Positions 6,829 to 16,453 are shown, counted from the first letter of the stretch. The stretch is DNA of 28,371 nt from Clostridium sp. CAG:914 (GCA_000437895.1 FR902123.1:1-28371); one strand, 5' to 3'. Program-made: numbers and translations. Notes: generated by a model from the sequence alone, not told the origin.

Positions 6829-7368
6829 ATGAATAAAATAATAGCAATCGTAGGAATGTGTGGAAGTGGAAAATCAGTAGCAAGTGAATATTTAGAAAAT
6901 AAAGGATATGAAAAAGTATATTTTGGTGGAGTAACTATGGACAAACTAAAAGAAAGTGGACTAGAAATAACACCAAGTAATGAAAAAATGATGAGAGAAA
7001 AACTAAGAAGTGAACTTGGTATGGGGGCTTATGCCAAAATACTTTTACCTAAAATAAAAGAATTATCAAAGAAATGTAATGTTGTTTTAGATGGATTATA
7101 TTCATGGGATGAATATAAAATATTAAAAAATGAATTAGATAATCTCATGGTAATAGCCATTATATGTGATAAAAAAATAAGATATGATAGATTAGCTACA
7201 AGAGAATTTAGACCATTAACTAATGAAGAAGCAAGTAATAGAGATGTATCAGAAATAGAAAACTTAGCTAAAGGTGGACCTATTGCCTATGCTGATTATT
7301 ATATTAACAATAATGGTAGTATTGAAGAATATTATCAAAGATTAAATGAAATATTAGGAAGTGAGTAA
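6829..7368 (+). CDS. P-loop kinase-like protein (dephospho-CoA kinase/UPF0200-type AAA ATPase)
   Basis: This 179-residue protein starts with the Walker A motif GMCGSGKS at residues 9-16 and has the small nucleotide-kinase layout: a DGLYSWDE segment at about 87-94, a basic lid-like stretch (RYDRLATREFRPLT), RD at about 146-147 and a C-terminal IAYADYYINNNGS. This resembles dephospho-CoA kinase-like and archaeal UPF0200 P-loop proteins. It is not clearly a CoaE, so the substrate is open. It has a perfect AAGGAGG site and is the first gene after an alanine T-box, one base before alaS, so its expression should follow alanyl-tRNA charging. Why a kinase-like gene shares alaS control is not known. 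It could be a tRNA- or nucleotide-modifying kinase, but nothing in the sequence decides this. Confidence 0.7.
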   Translation: MNKIIAIVGMCGSGKSVASEYLENKGYEKVYFGGVTMDKLKESGLEITPSNEKMMREKLRSELGMGAYAKILLPKIKELSKKCNVVLDGLYSWDEYKILKNELDNLMVIAIICDKKIRYDRLATREFRPLTNEEASNRDVSEIENLAKGGPIAYADYYINNNGSIEEYYQRLNEILGSE

Positions 7369-7369
7369 A

Positions 7370-10057
7370 ATGAAAAAATTAACAGGAAATGAAATAATAA
7401 AAATGTATATAGATTACTTTAAAAGTCTTGGACATACAGAAATAGAAAGTGCTAGTTTAATACCATATAATGATAAATCATTATTATGGATTAATGCTGG
7501 AGTAACTCCACTTAAAAAGTTTTTAGATGGTAGCGAAGTACCGGTTTCAAGAAGACTTGTCAGTGTCCAAAAATGTATTAGAACAGGTGATATAGAAAGT
7601 GTAGGACATACAGCTCGTCATCATACTTTCTTTCAAATGTTAGGTAATTTTTCAATTGGAGACTATTTCAGAAAAGAAGCTTTGGAGTATGCTTATACAC
7701 TATTAACTAGTCCAAAATATTTTGATATAGATAAAGATAAACTTTATATAACAGTATATCCAGACGACATAGAAGCTTATAATAAATGGATAGAATTAGG
7801 TATAGATGAAAGTCATATTGTTAAACTAGAGAGTAATTACTGGGAAATAGGACCAGGGCCTAGTGGACCAGATAGTGAAATATTCTATGATAGAGGACCA
7901 AAATATGATCCTAATAATTTAGGAATAGAATTACTAGAAAAAGAAATTGAAAATGATAGATATATAGAAATATGGAACAATGTATTTAGCCAATATAATG
8001 CTAAAGAAGGCGTACCAAGAAGTGAATACAAAGAATTACCTAGTAAGAATATAGATACAGGTATGGGTGTAGAAAGAATGGCTTGTATTATGCAAGAAGT
8101 AGAAACTAATTATGATACAGATATGTTTTTACCTATAATGAAAGAAATAGAAAAAATTACAGGCATAAAATATAATGGACAAATAGAATTTAAAATTATT
8201 GCCGACCATATAAGAACATTAGTTTTTGCTATTGCAGATGGAGCAATGTTTGATAATTTAGGTCGTGGTTACGTTTTAAGAAGATTATTAAGAAGAGCAT
8301 ATCGAATGGGACACAAATTAGGTATAGAAGGATCTTTTATGTATTCCTTAGTAAATGTAGTAGTAGAAAACTATAAAGAAATATATCCGTATTTAGAAGA
8401 AAAAAAAGAATCTATTAAGAAATTAATATTAGAAGAAGAAAATTTATTTCAAAAAACATTAATTAGTGGAGAAAAGAAATTAGAAAATATATTTTTAAAT
8501 AGTACTAATAAAGTAATAAGTGGAGAAGATACTTTTAAACTATATGACACTTATGGATTTCCAATAGAACTTACAATGGAATATGCCGAAGAAAAAGGTT
8601 TTGAAGTAGATATAGACGGCTTTAATAAATATATGAATATACAGAAAGAATTAGCAAGAAATAATCAAAGTAAAACATCAACAATGCAAGTACAAAATGA
8701 ATTATTAGCAGGGTATAAAGAAAAAGATAATTTTGTAGGATATGATACAGAAGAGATAGATACAAATATTAAGAATATTATTAAAAATAATGAATTTGTA
8801 TCTTCTTCAGATGAAGATTGTTATATATTCTTAGAAGATAATCCTTTTTATGCTACAAGTGGAGGACAAGTAAATGATACAGGAATTATAAAAGGAGAAA
8901 ATTATTCTCTTGAAGTGATAGATGTAATAAAATGTCCTAATAAACAACACTTAATACATGTAAAAGTAAATAAGGACTTAATTAAAGTAGGAGATAAAGT
9001 TCATGCTATAGTAGACAAAGAAAAAAGATTTAAAACACAATGTAATCATAGTTCAATTCACCTAATTCAAAAAACATTACAAGACATGCTTGGAAATGAT
9101 GTTCACCAAGCAGGAAGTAGGGTAGATGAAAATACTTTTAGATTTGATTTTATTTATCATGGTAAAATTACTGATGATGTAATTATTAATCTAGAAGACA
9201 ATGTTAATTCAAAATTAAAACAAGAAGTAGATACAAAAGTTACATATATGTCCTTAGATGAAGCACGTAAATTAGGAGCTATGGCTTTATTCGAAGATAA
9301 ATACGGTGATGTTGTTAGAGTAGTACAAATATTAGACTCTATTGAATTATGTGGAGGAACACATATCAAAAATACTAAAGATATTAAAAAAATATGTATG
9401 TTAAGTATAGAATCTAAAGGAAGTAATGTTTATAGAATAGAAGGAACTACAAATGATAATATTAAAGTTATGTTAGAAAACTATATCAAACCATATAAAG
9501 AAGAAGTTAATAAATTACTAGATAAATCTAATAAATTAATAACTAAAGCTAATCAAGAAAAAATAGATTTAATATTTGAATATAAAGAAAAAAATATTGA
9601 ATTAAATAGTTATAAAGCTATAATAGAATACAAACTAGAAATAGAAAATCTTAAAGATAAAATAAAAGAATTAGATAAAAATTATAATGAATTAAAAGTA
9701 CAAAGAGATAGTGCAGATTTATCTAAATTTAAAGAATCATTAGAAGTTATTAATGGAAATAATATTATAATTATGAAAGTTAATAATTATGGAATAGATA
9801 GTTTAAAACAAATAATAGATAATTTGATTAATGAATATGATAATTTATTTATATTACTAGCAAATATAAATAACAATAATATTAACTTTATAGCTAAGAG
9901 TAAAAATACTAGTATTAACTGTGGAGATATAATTAAAAATATTTCTCTATCTTGTCATGGTAATGGTGGAGGCAATCCTTCCTTTGGTCAAGGTGGAGGA
10001 AGTGATGCCACAAATATAGAGGAATACTTAGAAGACTTAAAGAAGAGTTTAAAATAG
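7370..10057 (+). CDS. alaS: Alanyl-tRNA synthetase
   Basis: This 895-residue class II synthetase charges tRNA-Ala. The N-terminal catalytic domain shows LWINAGVTPLKKFLDG, RHHTFFQMLGNFSIGDYF and a motif 3 region near GMGVERMA. The editing domain has the metal-binding HSSIH (560-564) and CGGTH (661-665), so mischarged Ser/Gly clearance should work. A coiled stretch (about 710-790) leads to the C-Ala domain, ending in GNGGGNPSFGQGGGSD. Length is close to the usual 870-880. The ATG at 7370 is preferred, with AGGA 10 bases upstream; a GTG at 7361 overlaps the kinase gene and sits too near that site. It is controlled by the T-box at 6613-6816 and its stop codon lies in the loop of its terminator. 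Confidence 0.97.
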   Translation: MKKLTGNEIIKMYIDYFKSLGHTEIESASLIPYNDKSLLWINAGVTPLKKFLDGSEVPVSRRLVSVQKCIRTGDIESVGHTARHHTFFQMLGNFSIGDYFRKEALEYAYTLLTSPKYFDIDKDKLYITVYPDDIEAYNKWIELGIDESHIVKLESNYWEIGPGPSGPDSEIFYDRGPKYDPNNLGIELLEKEIENDRYIEIWNNVFSQYNAKEGVPRSEYKELPSKNIDTGMGVERMACIMQEVETNYDTDMFLPIMKEIEKITGIKYNGQIEFKIIADHIRTLVFAIADGAMFDNLGRGYVLRRLLRRAYRMGHKLGIEGSFMYSLVNVVVENYKEIYPYLEEKKESIKKLILEEENLFQKTLISGEKKLENIFLNSTNKVISGEDTFKLYDTYGFPIELTMEYAEEKGFEVDIDGFNKYMNIQKELARNNQSKTSTMQVQNELLAGYKEKDNFVGYDTEEIDTNIKNIIKNNEFVSSSDEDCYIFLEDNPFYATSGGQVNDTGIIKGENYSLEVIDVIKCPNKQHLIHVKVNKDLIKVGDKVHAIVDKEKRFKTQCNHSSIHLIQKTLQDMLGNDVHQAGSRVDENTFRFDFIYHGKITDDVIINLEDNVNSKLKQEVDTKVTYMSLDEARKLGAMALFEDKYGDVVRVVQILDSIELCGGTHIKNTKDIKKICMLSIESKGSNVYRIEGTTNDNIKVMLENYIKPYKEEVNKLLDKSNKLITKANQEKIDLIFEYKEKNIELNSYKAIIEYKLEIENLKDKIKELDKNYNELKVQRDSADLSKFKESLEVINGNNIIIMKVNNYGIDSLKQIIDNLINEYDNLFILLANINNNNINFIAKSKNTSINCGDIIKNISLSCHGNGGGNPSFGQGGGSDATNIEEYLEDLKKSLK

Positions 10058-10069
10058 AACTCTTTTTTT
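10043..10069 (+). terminator. Intrinsic terminator of the alaS operon
   Basis: AAGAGTT (10043-10049) pairs with AACTCTT (10058-10064), the loop containing the alaS TAG, followed by a T run to 10069. Confidence 0.8.
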
Positions 10070-10089
10070 ATATTAATTAGTTAATTTTA

Positions 10090-10118
10090 TAGACTAAAAT
10101 ATTTAATGATGTTAAAAT
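10090..10118 (+). promoter_or_regulatory. polC promoter
   Basis: -35 TAGACT (10090-10095), a 17-base spacer, -10 TAAAAT (10113-10118) preceded by TG at 10110-10111 (extended -10). It lies between the alaS terminator and polC. Confidence 0.6.
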
Positions 10119-10135
10119 GTTATTAGAGGTGTAGT

Positions 10136-13100
10136 ATGGGAGATAAACTTAATAAATTAATAAAAGAGGTTGGCTTAAAAGAAGAATATTATACATATTT
10201 TAAAGATAGTGATGTTATAAAAGTAATTGTGTATGATGATAATGAACAGTATGATTTTATTATTTCTAATAAGTTTATTTTACCATTATCAGTATATAAT
10301 GAACTACTTTTGTGTTTAAAAAAATGTTTTAATAACGTTAGATTATATATAGATGTTAAAGATATAGACTATTCTTTAGTAATTGAATACTTTTCTAGTA
10401 TTTTAAAAGATATAGCATTAGATATGGCTAAATATAATGTATTTTTAGATAGAAATATAACATTAGTAGATAAAACACTAAGAATAGATGCTTATAATAA
10501 AGTAGAATGTACCAATTTAATTACTATTAAGAATGATATTATAAACAAACTTAAATGTTATGGATTTAATGATATAGATATAGATATTAATTTATCCTTA
10601 GATGGAAATAAAGACTTAATAAATCAAATAGAAAATGAGAAGGTAGTAGAATATACACCTAGTTATAATATGAATACTGCTTCTAGTAAAAAAGAAGAAG
10701 TAACAAAAAGTACATATAGAGCAAAGAAATCAAGTGAAGTAACAGAAATTAAAGATATAATGTATGAAGTAGATAATATTAATATTATAGGTATGGTATT
10801 TGGAAGTGAATTTTTTGAATCTAAATCAGGATATAAAATTATTACATTAAAAGTAACGGATTATACTGACAGTATATTTGTTAAAATGTTTACTAAGGAT
10901 GATAAAGAGTATGAACTAATTAAAGGACTAATTAAAGAAAATAAATGGTATAATTTCTATGGTAAAGTAGAAATGGATAAATATGCTAATGAACTTGTGT
11001 TCATAACCAAATACAAAGATGTTACAGAAACAGAAGGAAAAACATTAGAAGTTGTTAGTGACAATTATGAAGAGAAAAGAATAGAACTACATACCCATAC
11101 AATGATGAGTCAAATGGACGGGGTAGCAGATTGCAAAAAGTTATTGAAACAAGCCATTGCCTTTGGTCATAAAGCTATTGCCATTACTGATCATAATGGT
11201 TGTCAAAGTTTTCCGGATGCTTATCACTTTGTAACAGACTACAATAAAGGTAAAGAAGAAGATGATAAGTTTAAAGTTATATATGGAACAGAACTTACCA
11301 TGGTAGATGATGAGATAAATATATGCAAAAGACCAATAGATGCTGATTTATTAAGTTCAACTTATTGTGTATTCGACCTTGAAACAACAGGATTTAATGC
11401 CGGTGGAGAAGACTCTATTATTGAAATAGGTGCAGTACTTATTAAAGATGGAGAAATAATTGATACTTATAATGAATTAATTAATCCAGGTAAAAAATTA
11501 CATCCAAAAATTATTGAAGTAACTAATATAACGGATGAAATGTTAGAAGATAAAGATAATGAAGAAAATGCTATTAAAAGATTTATAGCATGGTTTAAAG
11601 ATTACCCAATGGTTGCTCATAATGCTAAATTTGATACTTCATTTATTGAAATGTGTTATCAAAAATATAAACTAGGAGAATTTACTAATTGTGTAATTGA
11701 TACATTAGAATTGAGTAGAGCTATAGATACCAACCAAGCAAGACATAGTTTATCAGCATTAGTTAAAAGATATGATGTTCCTTTTGATGAAACTGCTCAT
11801 CATAGAGCCGATTATGATGCTAAAGGAACGGCTTATGTCTTAGATAAAATGTTAAGAAAAGTAGATAAACAAAATATTCATAATATTAATGAATTAAATA
11901 GTCTGGTAAGTCAAGAAGACATATATAAGTTTGGTAGATGTTATCATATCAATTTACTTGTTAAGAATAAAACAGGTTTAAAAAATCTATTTAAAATTAT
12001 TAGTTTAGCTAATACCAAATATTTATATAAAACACCAAGAATACCAAGAAGTGAACTAAAAGATAAAAGAGAAGGACTTTTGATTGGTAGTGGATGCTAT
12101 AATTGTGAAGTTTTTGATGCTGCTAGAACTAAGAGTGAAGAAGAATTAATCAATGTTATTAATTTTTATGATTATGTAGAAGTACAACCTCTAGAAGTAT
12201 ATGATCATTTACTTCAAACAAAAGATTTTGCAAATAAATATGAATTATCTAATCATATCAAAAAAATAGTAGAAACAACAAACATGGCTGGGAAATTAAT
12301 CGTAGCTACAGGAGATGTTCATCATATTCTTAGAAGCGATAAAATATATCGTGAAATTATTATCAATCAGAAAGTACCAGGTGGAGGAAGACACCCACTT
12401 GCTAAAAACGATATTACTAATATTCCATCACAACATTTAAGAACAACTGATGAAATGATGAGTGATTTTGAATTTCTAGGAGATGAGATAGCTCATAAAA
12501 TAGTAATTGAAAATCCAAATAAGATTGCCGATATGATAGATATAATAGAAGTTATTATTGAAACTGGTGGAGTACCTTTTTCTCCAAAAATAGAAAATTC
12601 TGTTATGACAGTTACTAACCTAGTATACACCAAAGCCCAAGAATGGTATGGGGATCCCCTACCATTTGATATAGAAGAAAGAATTGCTAAAGAATTATAT
12701 GGAGATATAGTATTGAATACCATTACTAAAAACTTAGAAGAAGAAAATAACTATACAAAAGAAAAAGCTTTTGCAATACTACATGAATCTATAAATAAAG
12801 GGGATGAATTCATTAAAGAACAAGTTTTTAATAGAATTAAAAAAGATGATACAGAAGGACTTAGTGATGAAGAGTTAAAGAAAAAAGTTAAGAAAAGTTT
12901 AGGCGGTATCATTGGTGGTGGTTTTGATGTTATATATTTAATTGCCCAAAAATTAGTAAAAAAGAGTAATGATGATGGCTTCTTAGTAGGTTCAAGAGGT
13001 AGTGTAGGAAGTTCATTTGTAGCTACAATGATGGGAATAACTGAGGTTAATTCATTAGCAGCTCACTATAGATGTGGTAAATGTAAACATAGTATATTTA

Positions 13101-14692
13101 ATGATGAAGATGGAAATCCACTTGGTAAAGTATATAGTACAGGATTTGATTTGCCAGATAAATATTGCCCAAAATGTGGTGAAAAAATGATTAAAGATGG
13201 ACAAGATATGCCATTTGCTACATTTCTGGGATTTAATGCTGATAAAGTTCCAGATATAGATTTAAACTTTTCTGATTTAAATCAAGCAGCAGCTCATGAA
13301 TACACCAAAGTATTGTTTGGTGTTGATAATGTATACCGTGCAGGTACCATAGGTACTGTAGCAGAAAAAACAGCCTTAGGTTATGTTCATGGGTATTTTG
13401 AAGACAAAGGAATAACCAATAAAAGAAGATGTGAATTAGAAAGACTTGCTGTTGGATGTACAGGAGTTAAGAGAACAACAGGACAACATCCAGGAGGAAT
13501 AGTCGTAATTCCAGGATATATGGATGTATTTGATTTTACCCCTTTCCAATATCCGGCAGATGACGACACTAGTGCTTGGAGAACAACTCATTTTGATTAT
13601 CATGCTATTGACCAAGATGTTCTTAAATTGGATATATTAGGTCATACAGATCCGACACAACTTAGAATGATACAAGATTTAGTAGGATGGGATGTTAGAA
13701 ATGTCCCACTTGATGATAAAGAAACAATGGCAATATTTTTATCACCAGAGCCTTTAGGTGTTACAAAAGAACAAATAATGAATGAAACAGGTACATTAGG
13801 AGTTCCTGAATTTGGAACACCATTTACCATATCAATGTTAGTAGATACTAAACCCAAAACATTTGCTGAACTTATAAAAATATCTGGATTATCCCACGGA
13901 ACTGATGTATGGCTAGGTAATGCTCAAGAACTTATAAAAAATAACGTAGTACCATTTAAAGATGTAATAGGATGCCGTGACGATATAATGGTTTATTTAA
14001 TGTATAAAGGATTAGAACCAATTAAAGCATTTAAAATAATGGAATTTGTTAGAAAAGGAAAAGCAAGCAAAGATCCAGAAACTTGGGCAGGACATGTTGA
14101 AACTATGAAAAAAGCTGGAATAGAAGAATGGTTTATTGATTCTTGCGCAAAGATAAAGTATATGTTTCCCAAAGCACATGCAGCAGCATATGTTATAAGC
14201 GCATTTAGAATAGCATATTTTAAAGTACATTATCCAATAATATACTATGCAACATATTTTTCTACTAGATTTGAAGATTTTGATCTTGATGTAATGGTCA
14301 AAGGATATGATGCTATTAAAAATAGAATGTTAGAAATAATGGAAAAAAATTATGATGCTACGAATAAAGAAGCAAGTATTTTAGAAACTTTGAAATTAGC
14401 TTTAGAAGCAACAGCAAGAGGTTTTGTCTTCAAAACCATTGATATTAGAAAGAGTGATGCTAAGAACTTTACAATATTAGATGATAAAACATTATTGTGT
14501 CCATTCAGAGCCGTAGATGGACTAGGTGGAGTAGTTGCTCAAAACATTCAAAATGAAGCTAAAAAACATGATTTTATTTCTATAGAAGATTTTCAAAATA
14601 GATGTAAAGTATCTAGTACTTTAATTGAAAAAATGAAAATGATGGGAGTATTTGAAGACATGCCAGAAACTAGTCAACTATCATTATTTTAA
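10136..14692 (+). CDS. polC: DNA polymerase III alpha subunit, PolC type
   Basis: PolC is the replicative polymerase of low-GC Gram-positives, with its own proofreading exonuclease. Domains in order: N-terminal domain (1 to about 200); OB fold (about 215-290); split PHP domain beginning IELHTHT (316-322); exonuclease inserted in it with FDLETTG (413-419, D414 and E416), then HNAKFD and HHRADYDA; PHP remainder; polymerase core with LVGSRGSVGSSFVA, a zinc cluster (CGKC and CPKC), catalytic PDIDLNFS (1039-1046, D1040 and D1042), TTGQHPGG and FPKAHAAAY; and the beta-clamp motif QLSLF at the C-terminus. At 1518 residues it is about 80 longer than B. subtilis PolC, mostly from an insertion at about 855-922. 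The ribosome site is GAGGTG. The gene has its own promoter and terminator. Confidence 0.97.
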   Translation: MGDKLNKLIKEVGLKEEYYTYFKDSDVIKVIVYDDNEQYDFIISNKFILPLSVYNELLLCLKKCFNNVRLYIDVKDIDYSLVIEYFSSILKDIALDMAKYNVFLDRNITLVDKTLRIDAYNKVECTNLITIKNDIINKLKCYGFNDIDIDINLSLDGNKDLINQIENEKVVEYTPSYNMNTASSKKEEVTKSTYRAKKSSEVTEIKDIMYEVDNINIIGMVFGSEFFESKSGYKIITLKVTDYTDSIFVKMFTKDDKEYELIKGLIKENKWYNFYGKVEMDKYANELVFITKYKDVTETEGKTLEVVSDNYEEKRIELHTHTMMSQMDGVADCKKLLKQAIAFGHKAIAITDHNGCQSFPDAYHFVTDYNKGKEEDDKFKVIYGTELTMVDDEINICKRPIDADLLSSTYCVFDLETTGFNAGGEDSIIEIGAVLIKDGEIIDTYNELINPGKKLHPKIIEVTNITDEMLEDKDNEENAIKRFIAWFKDYPMVAHNAKFDTSFIEMCYQKYKLGEFTNCVIDTLELSRAIDTNQARHSLSALVKRYDVPFDETAHHRADYDAKGTAYVLDKMLRKVDKQNIHNINELNSLVSQEDIYKFGRCYHINLLVKNKTGLKNLFKIISLANTKYLYKTPRIPRSELKDKREGLLIGSGCYNCEVFDAARTKSEEELINVINFYDYVEVQPLEVYDHLLQTKDFANKYELSNHIKKIVETTNMAGKLIVATGDVHHILRSDKIYREIIINQKVPGGGRHPLAKNDITNIPSQHLRTTDEMMSDFEFLGDEIAHKIVIENPNKIADMIDIIEVIIETGGVPFSPKIENSVMTVTNLVYTKAQEWYGDPLPFDIEERIAKELYGDIVLNTITKNLEEENNYTKEKAFAILHESINKGDEFIKEQVFNRIKKDDTEGLSDEELKKKVKKSLGGIIGGGFDVIYLIAQKLVKKSNDDGFLVGSRGSVGSSFVATMMGITEVNSLAAHYRCGKCKHSIFNDEDGNPLGKVYSTGFDLPDKYCPKCGEKMIKDGQDMPFATFLGFNADKVPDIDLNFSDLNQAAAHEYTKVLFGVDNVYRAGTIGTVAEKTALGYVHGYFEDKGITNKRRCELERLAVGCTGVKRTTGQHPGGIVVIPGYMDVFDFTPFQYPADDDTSAWRTTHFDYHAIDQDVLKLDILGHTDPTQLRMIQDLVGWDVRNVPLDDKETMAIFLSPEPLGVTKEQIMNETGTLGVPEFGTPFTISMLVDTKPKTFAELIKISGLSHGTDVWLGNAQELIKNNVVPFKDVIGCRDDIMVYLMYKGLEPIKAFKIMEFVRKGKASKDPETWAGHVETMKKAGIEEWFIDSCAKIKYMFPKAHAAAYVISAFRIAYFKVHYPIIYYATYFSTRFEDFDLDVMVKGYDAIKNRMLEIMEKNYDATNKEASILETLKLALEATARGFVFKTIDIRKSDAKNFTILDDKTLLCPFRAVDGLGGVVAQNIQNEAKKHDFISIEDFQNRCKVSSTLIEKMKMMGVFEDMPETSQLSLF

Positions 14693-14713
14693 AGTAGTAA
14701 GCAATTACTACTT
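14692..14713 (+). terminator. Intrinsic terminator after polC
   Basis: AAGTAGTAA pairs with TTACTACTT around the tetraloop GCAA (14701-14704), followed by TCTTTCTTT. The stem begins on the last base of the polC stop codon. Confidence 0.8.
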
Positions 14714-14767
14714 CTTTCTTTAATAAAAAAAATGTAGATATTTTTCCTAAAAAAAGAAAAAAATATG

Positions 14768-14796
14768 TTGCAAATAAGTAAATTTTTTGCTATCAT
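14768..14796 (+). promoter_or_regulatory. Promoter of exported TasA-like gene 1
   Basis: -35 TTGCAA (14768-14773), a 17-base spacer ending TGC, -10 TATCAT (14791-14796). The same TTGCAA-N17-TATTAT design recurs before genes 2 and 3. AAAGGAGGA follows at 14806-14814. Confidence 0.7.
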
Positions 14797-14825
14797 TAAT
14801 ATAGTAAAGGAGGATATGAAAAAAG

Positions 14826-15512
14826 ATGGATAACAATAAAAGTAGAGGTATATTTTTAGGCGTACTTAGTGTTGCTACATTAATAGTGTCTATTATTGGT
14901 GCTACATTTGCATACTTCGTTGCAAATGCTAGTGGTAAAGAAAATGCTGTACAAGCTGGTGCTGCTAACGTTGCTGGTACTTTAACTTTATCAGAAGTAG
15001 TTGACTATAGACAAAATATGATACCAGTAACAGAAGCACTAATGAAAACATCATATAAAAGAACAGAGACAGCAACAGGAACTGGAACTGGAAGATGTGA
15101 AGGTTACTCTGCAGCCGGTGGTAATACAGTATATAACCTATGTAGTATATATCAATTTACAGTAAGTAACAAAGCATCTATTGCTCAAACAATATATGCA
15201 TCATTAACTGCTAATACCAATACATTTGCAAACTTAAAATATTGTATATTTGAAGGTGAAGCAGGTACATCTGACACAGAAAAAGTTGCTTGTAGAAATA
15301 TGCCAGCTAAAGGAACTACAGACAGTAATGTATTTAGTGAACTTATTCCAGCTACAACTGGTACACATACTTATACTTTAGTAATGTATATCAACGAAAC
15401 TACTGAAGATCAAACATCAGCTGATTCTGGTAAAGCATTTACTGGAACTATAAGTATTACATCTGCTGATGGTTCTAACTACATGACTGGTGCTCTTTCA
15501 GCAAAAGCATAA
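14826..15512 (+). CDS. SipW-type exported protein, TasA/CalY-like, tandem copy 1
   Basis: A 228-residue protein with a basic N-terminus, a hydrophobic segment (about 9-25) and GATFAYF (25-31), the pattern of SipW-dependent signal peptides as in TasA and camelysin (CalY). Shortly after comes NVAGTLTL, like the ASGTLDL start of mature TasA. The exported part is Ala/Thr/Ser-rich and beta-prone with four Cys (91, 106, 140, 156). The motif CSIYQFTV (106-113) is shared by all four copies, as are an N-E/D turn before DQT and a C-terminal Gly-rich TSADGSNYMTG. It has no LPXTG anchor. A fibre- or matrix-forming surface protein is inferred from the TasA likeness. GGAGG lies 12 bases before the ATG, rather far. 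The gene has its own promoter and terminator. Confidence 0.75.
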   Translation: MDNNKSRGIFLGVLSVATLIVSIIGATFAYFVANASGKENAVQAGAANVAGTLTLSEVVDYRQNMIPVTEALMKTSYKRTETATGTGTGRCEGYSAAGGNTVYNLCSIYQFTVSNKASIAQTIYASLTANTNTFANLKYCIFEGEAGTSDTEKVACRNMPAKGTTDSNVFSELIPATTGTHTYTLVMYINETTEDQTSADSGKAFTGTISITSADGSNYMTGALSAKA

Positions 15513-15519
15513 TAATGTT

Positions 15520-15545
15520 AAGATACACAAAAGTGTATCTTTTTT
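15520..15545 (+). terminator. Terminator of TasA-like gene 1
   Basis: AAGATACAC pairs with GTGTATCTT around an AAAA loop, followed by T residues. Confidence 0.87.
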
Positions 15546-15557
15546 ATTTTTTTTCTA

Positions 15558-15586
15558 TTGCAAAAATAAAAATATTTTGATATTAT
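15558..15586 (+). promoter_or_regulatory. Promoter of TasA-like gene 2
   Basis: -35 TTGCAA (15558-15563), 17-base spacer with TGA before -10 TATTAT (15581-15586). AGTAAAGGAGGATA follows, identical to the leader of gene 1. Confidence 0.72.
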
Positions 15587-15612
15587 TATTATAGTAAAGG
15601 AGGATATGAAAA

Positions 15613-16332
15613 ATGGAAGAAAATAAAAGCAAAGGAATATTTTTAGGAGTAGTAGGCGTTGCCACTTTAATCGTTGCTATTATTGGCGCTACATTTGCAT
15701 ACTTCGTTGCAAGTGCTAGTGGTAATGCAAATGCTGTACAAGCTGCTGGTGCTAATGTTAGTGGAACATTAAAACTAGATGAAGATGTAAGTGGTATAAA
15801 AAATAATATGATACCTGTATCTGAAGAAGTAATGAAAAAATCTTTTGTTCAAGCAGGAACTGGAGCAACTGCAAAATGTGCTGGTATCTCAAAGACAGAA
15901 GAAGGATCAGAAAATCCAACTGTATATAATTTATGTAGCACTTATGTGTTTACGCTAAAAAATACTGCATCTATTCCACAAACAGTATATGCCAGCCTAG
16001 AGTCAACTAAAAATGATTTTACAAATCTATATTACTGTATATATGAAGATGAAAATAGTATAGATACAGTAACTGTTGCATGTGGTGCTGTTCCAGCAGT
16101 TGGAGATACCGAAGGTGCTAGAGCAAAAAATATATTTAATGTTACTCTTCCAGCAGGTAGTGAAGAAACTCCATCGACTGCAAAATATTCATTAGTTTTA
16201 TATGTTAATGAAACTGGTGGAGATCAAACTCCTAATGATTCAGGTGCTACTTATACTGGTACACTAAAAGTAACATCATCAGATGGTTCAAACTACATGA
16301 CTGGTGCTGTAGTAACACAAGTAAGTCCATAA
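15613..16332 (+). CDS. SipW-type exported protein, TasA/CalY-like, tandem copy 2
   Basis: This 239-residue protein is the closest paralogue of copy 1. The signal segment runs IFLGVVGVATLIVAIIG then ATFAYF to about residue 31, with NVSGTLKLDED beyond. Four Cys (89, 108, 142, 157) are at nearly the same places as in copy 1, including CSTYVFTL and YYCIYED, so two disulfides in the exported part are plausible. NMIPVSEEVMKKSF and the ending VTSSDGSNYMTGA match copy 1 almost word for word. The ribosome site GGAGG is 9 bases before the ATG. The near-identical upstream DNA and shared Cys layout indicate a recent duplication from copy 1. Promoter and terminator are its own, so dosage can be set independently. 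Confidence 0.75.
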   Translation: MEENKSKGIFLGVVGVATLIVAIIGATFAYFVASASGNANAVQAAGANVSGTLKLDEDVSGIKNNMIPVSEEVMKKSFVQAGTGATAKCAGISKTEEGSENPTVYNLCSTYVFTLKNTASIPQTVYASLESTKNDFTNLYYCIYEDENSIDTVTVACGAVPAVGDTEGARAKNIFNVTLPAGSEETPSTAKYSLVLYVNETGGDQTPNDSGATYTGTLKVTSSDGSNYMTGAVVTQVSP

Positions 16333-16333
16333 C

Positions 16334-16362
16334 AAAGTAGGAAGTAACTTCCTTCTTTTATT
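16334..16362 (+). terminator. Terminator of TasA-like gene 2
   Basis: AAAGTAGGAAG pairs with CTTCCTTCTTT around a TAA loop, with one T-T mismatch, followed by TATTTTT. Confidence 0.7.
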
Positions 16363-16395
16363 TTTAAAAATATTTCAAAAATATAATAAAAAATA

Positions 16396-16424
16396 TTGCA
16401 AAAAAGATAATATTTTGATATTAT
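16396..16424 (+). promoter_or_regulatory. Promoter of TasA-like gene 3
   Basis: -35 TTGCAA (16396-16401), 17-base spacer with TGA before -10 TATTAT (16419-16424), then AGTAAAGGAGGATA as in genes 1 and 2. Confidence 0.72.
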
Positions 16425-16453
16425 TGTTATAGTAAAGGAGGATAAGAAAGATA

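Noticed and set aside
14816..14833. Five-codon frame ATG-AAA-AAA-GAT-GGA before TasA-like gene 1, with a comparable six-codon frame at 15606-15626 before gene 2
   Set aside because: The GGAGG is only 2 bases from these ATGs, too close, and gene 3 lacks an upstream ATG at the same place (GATAAG). Probably chance in a conserved leader.
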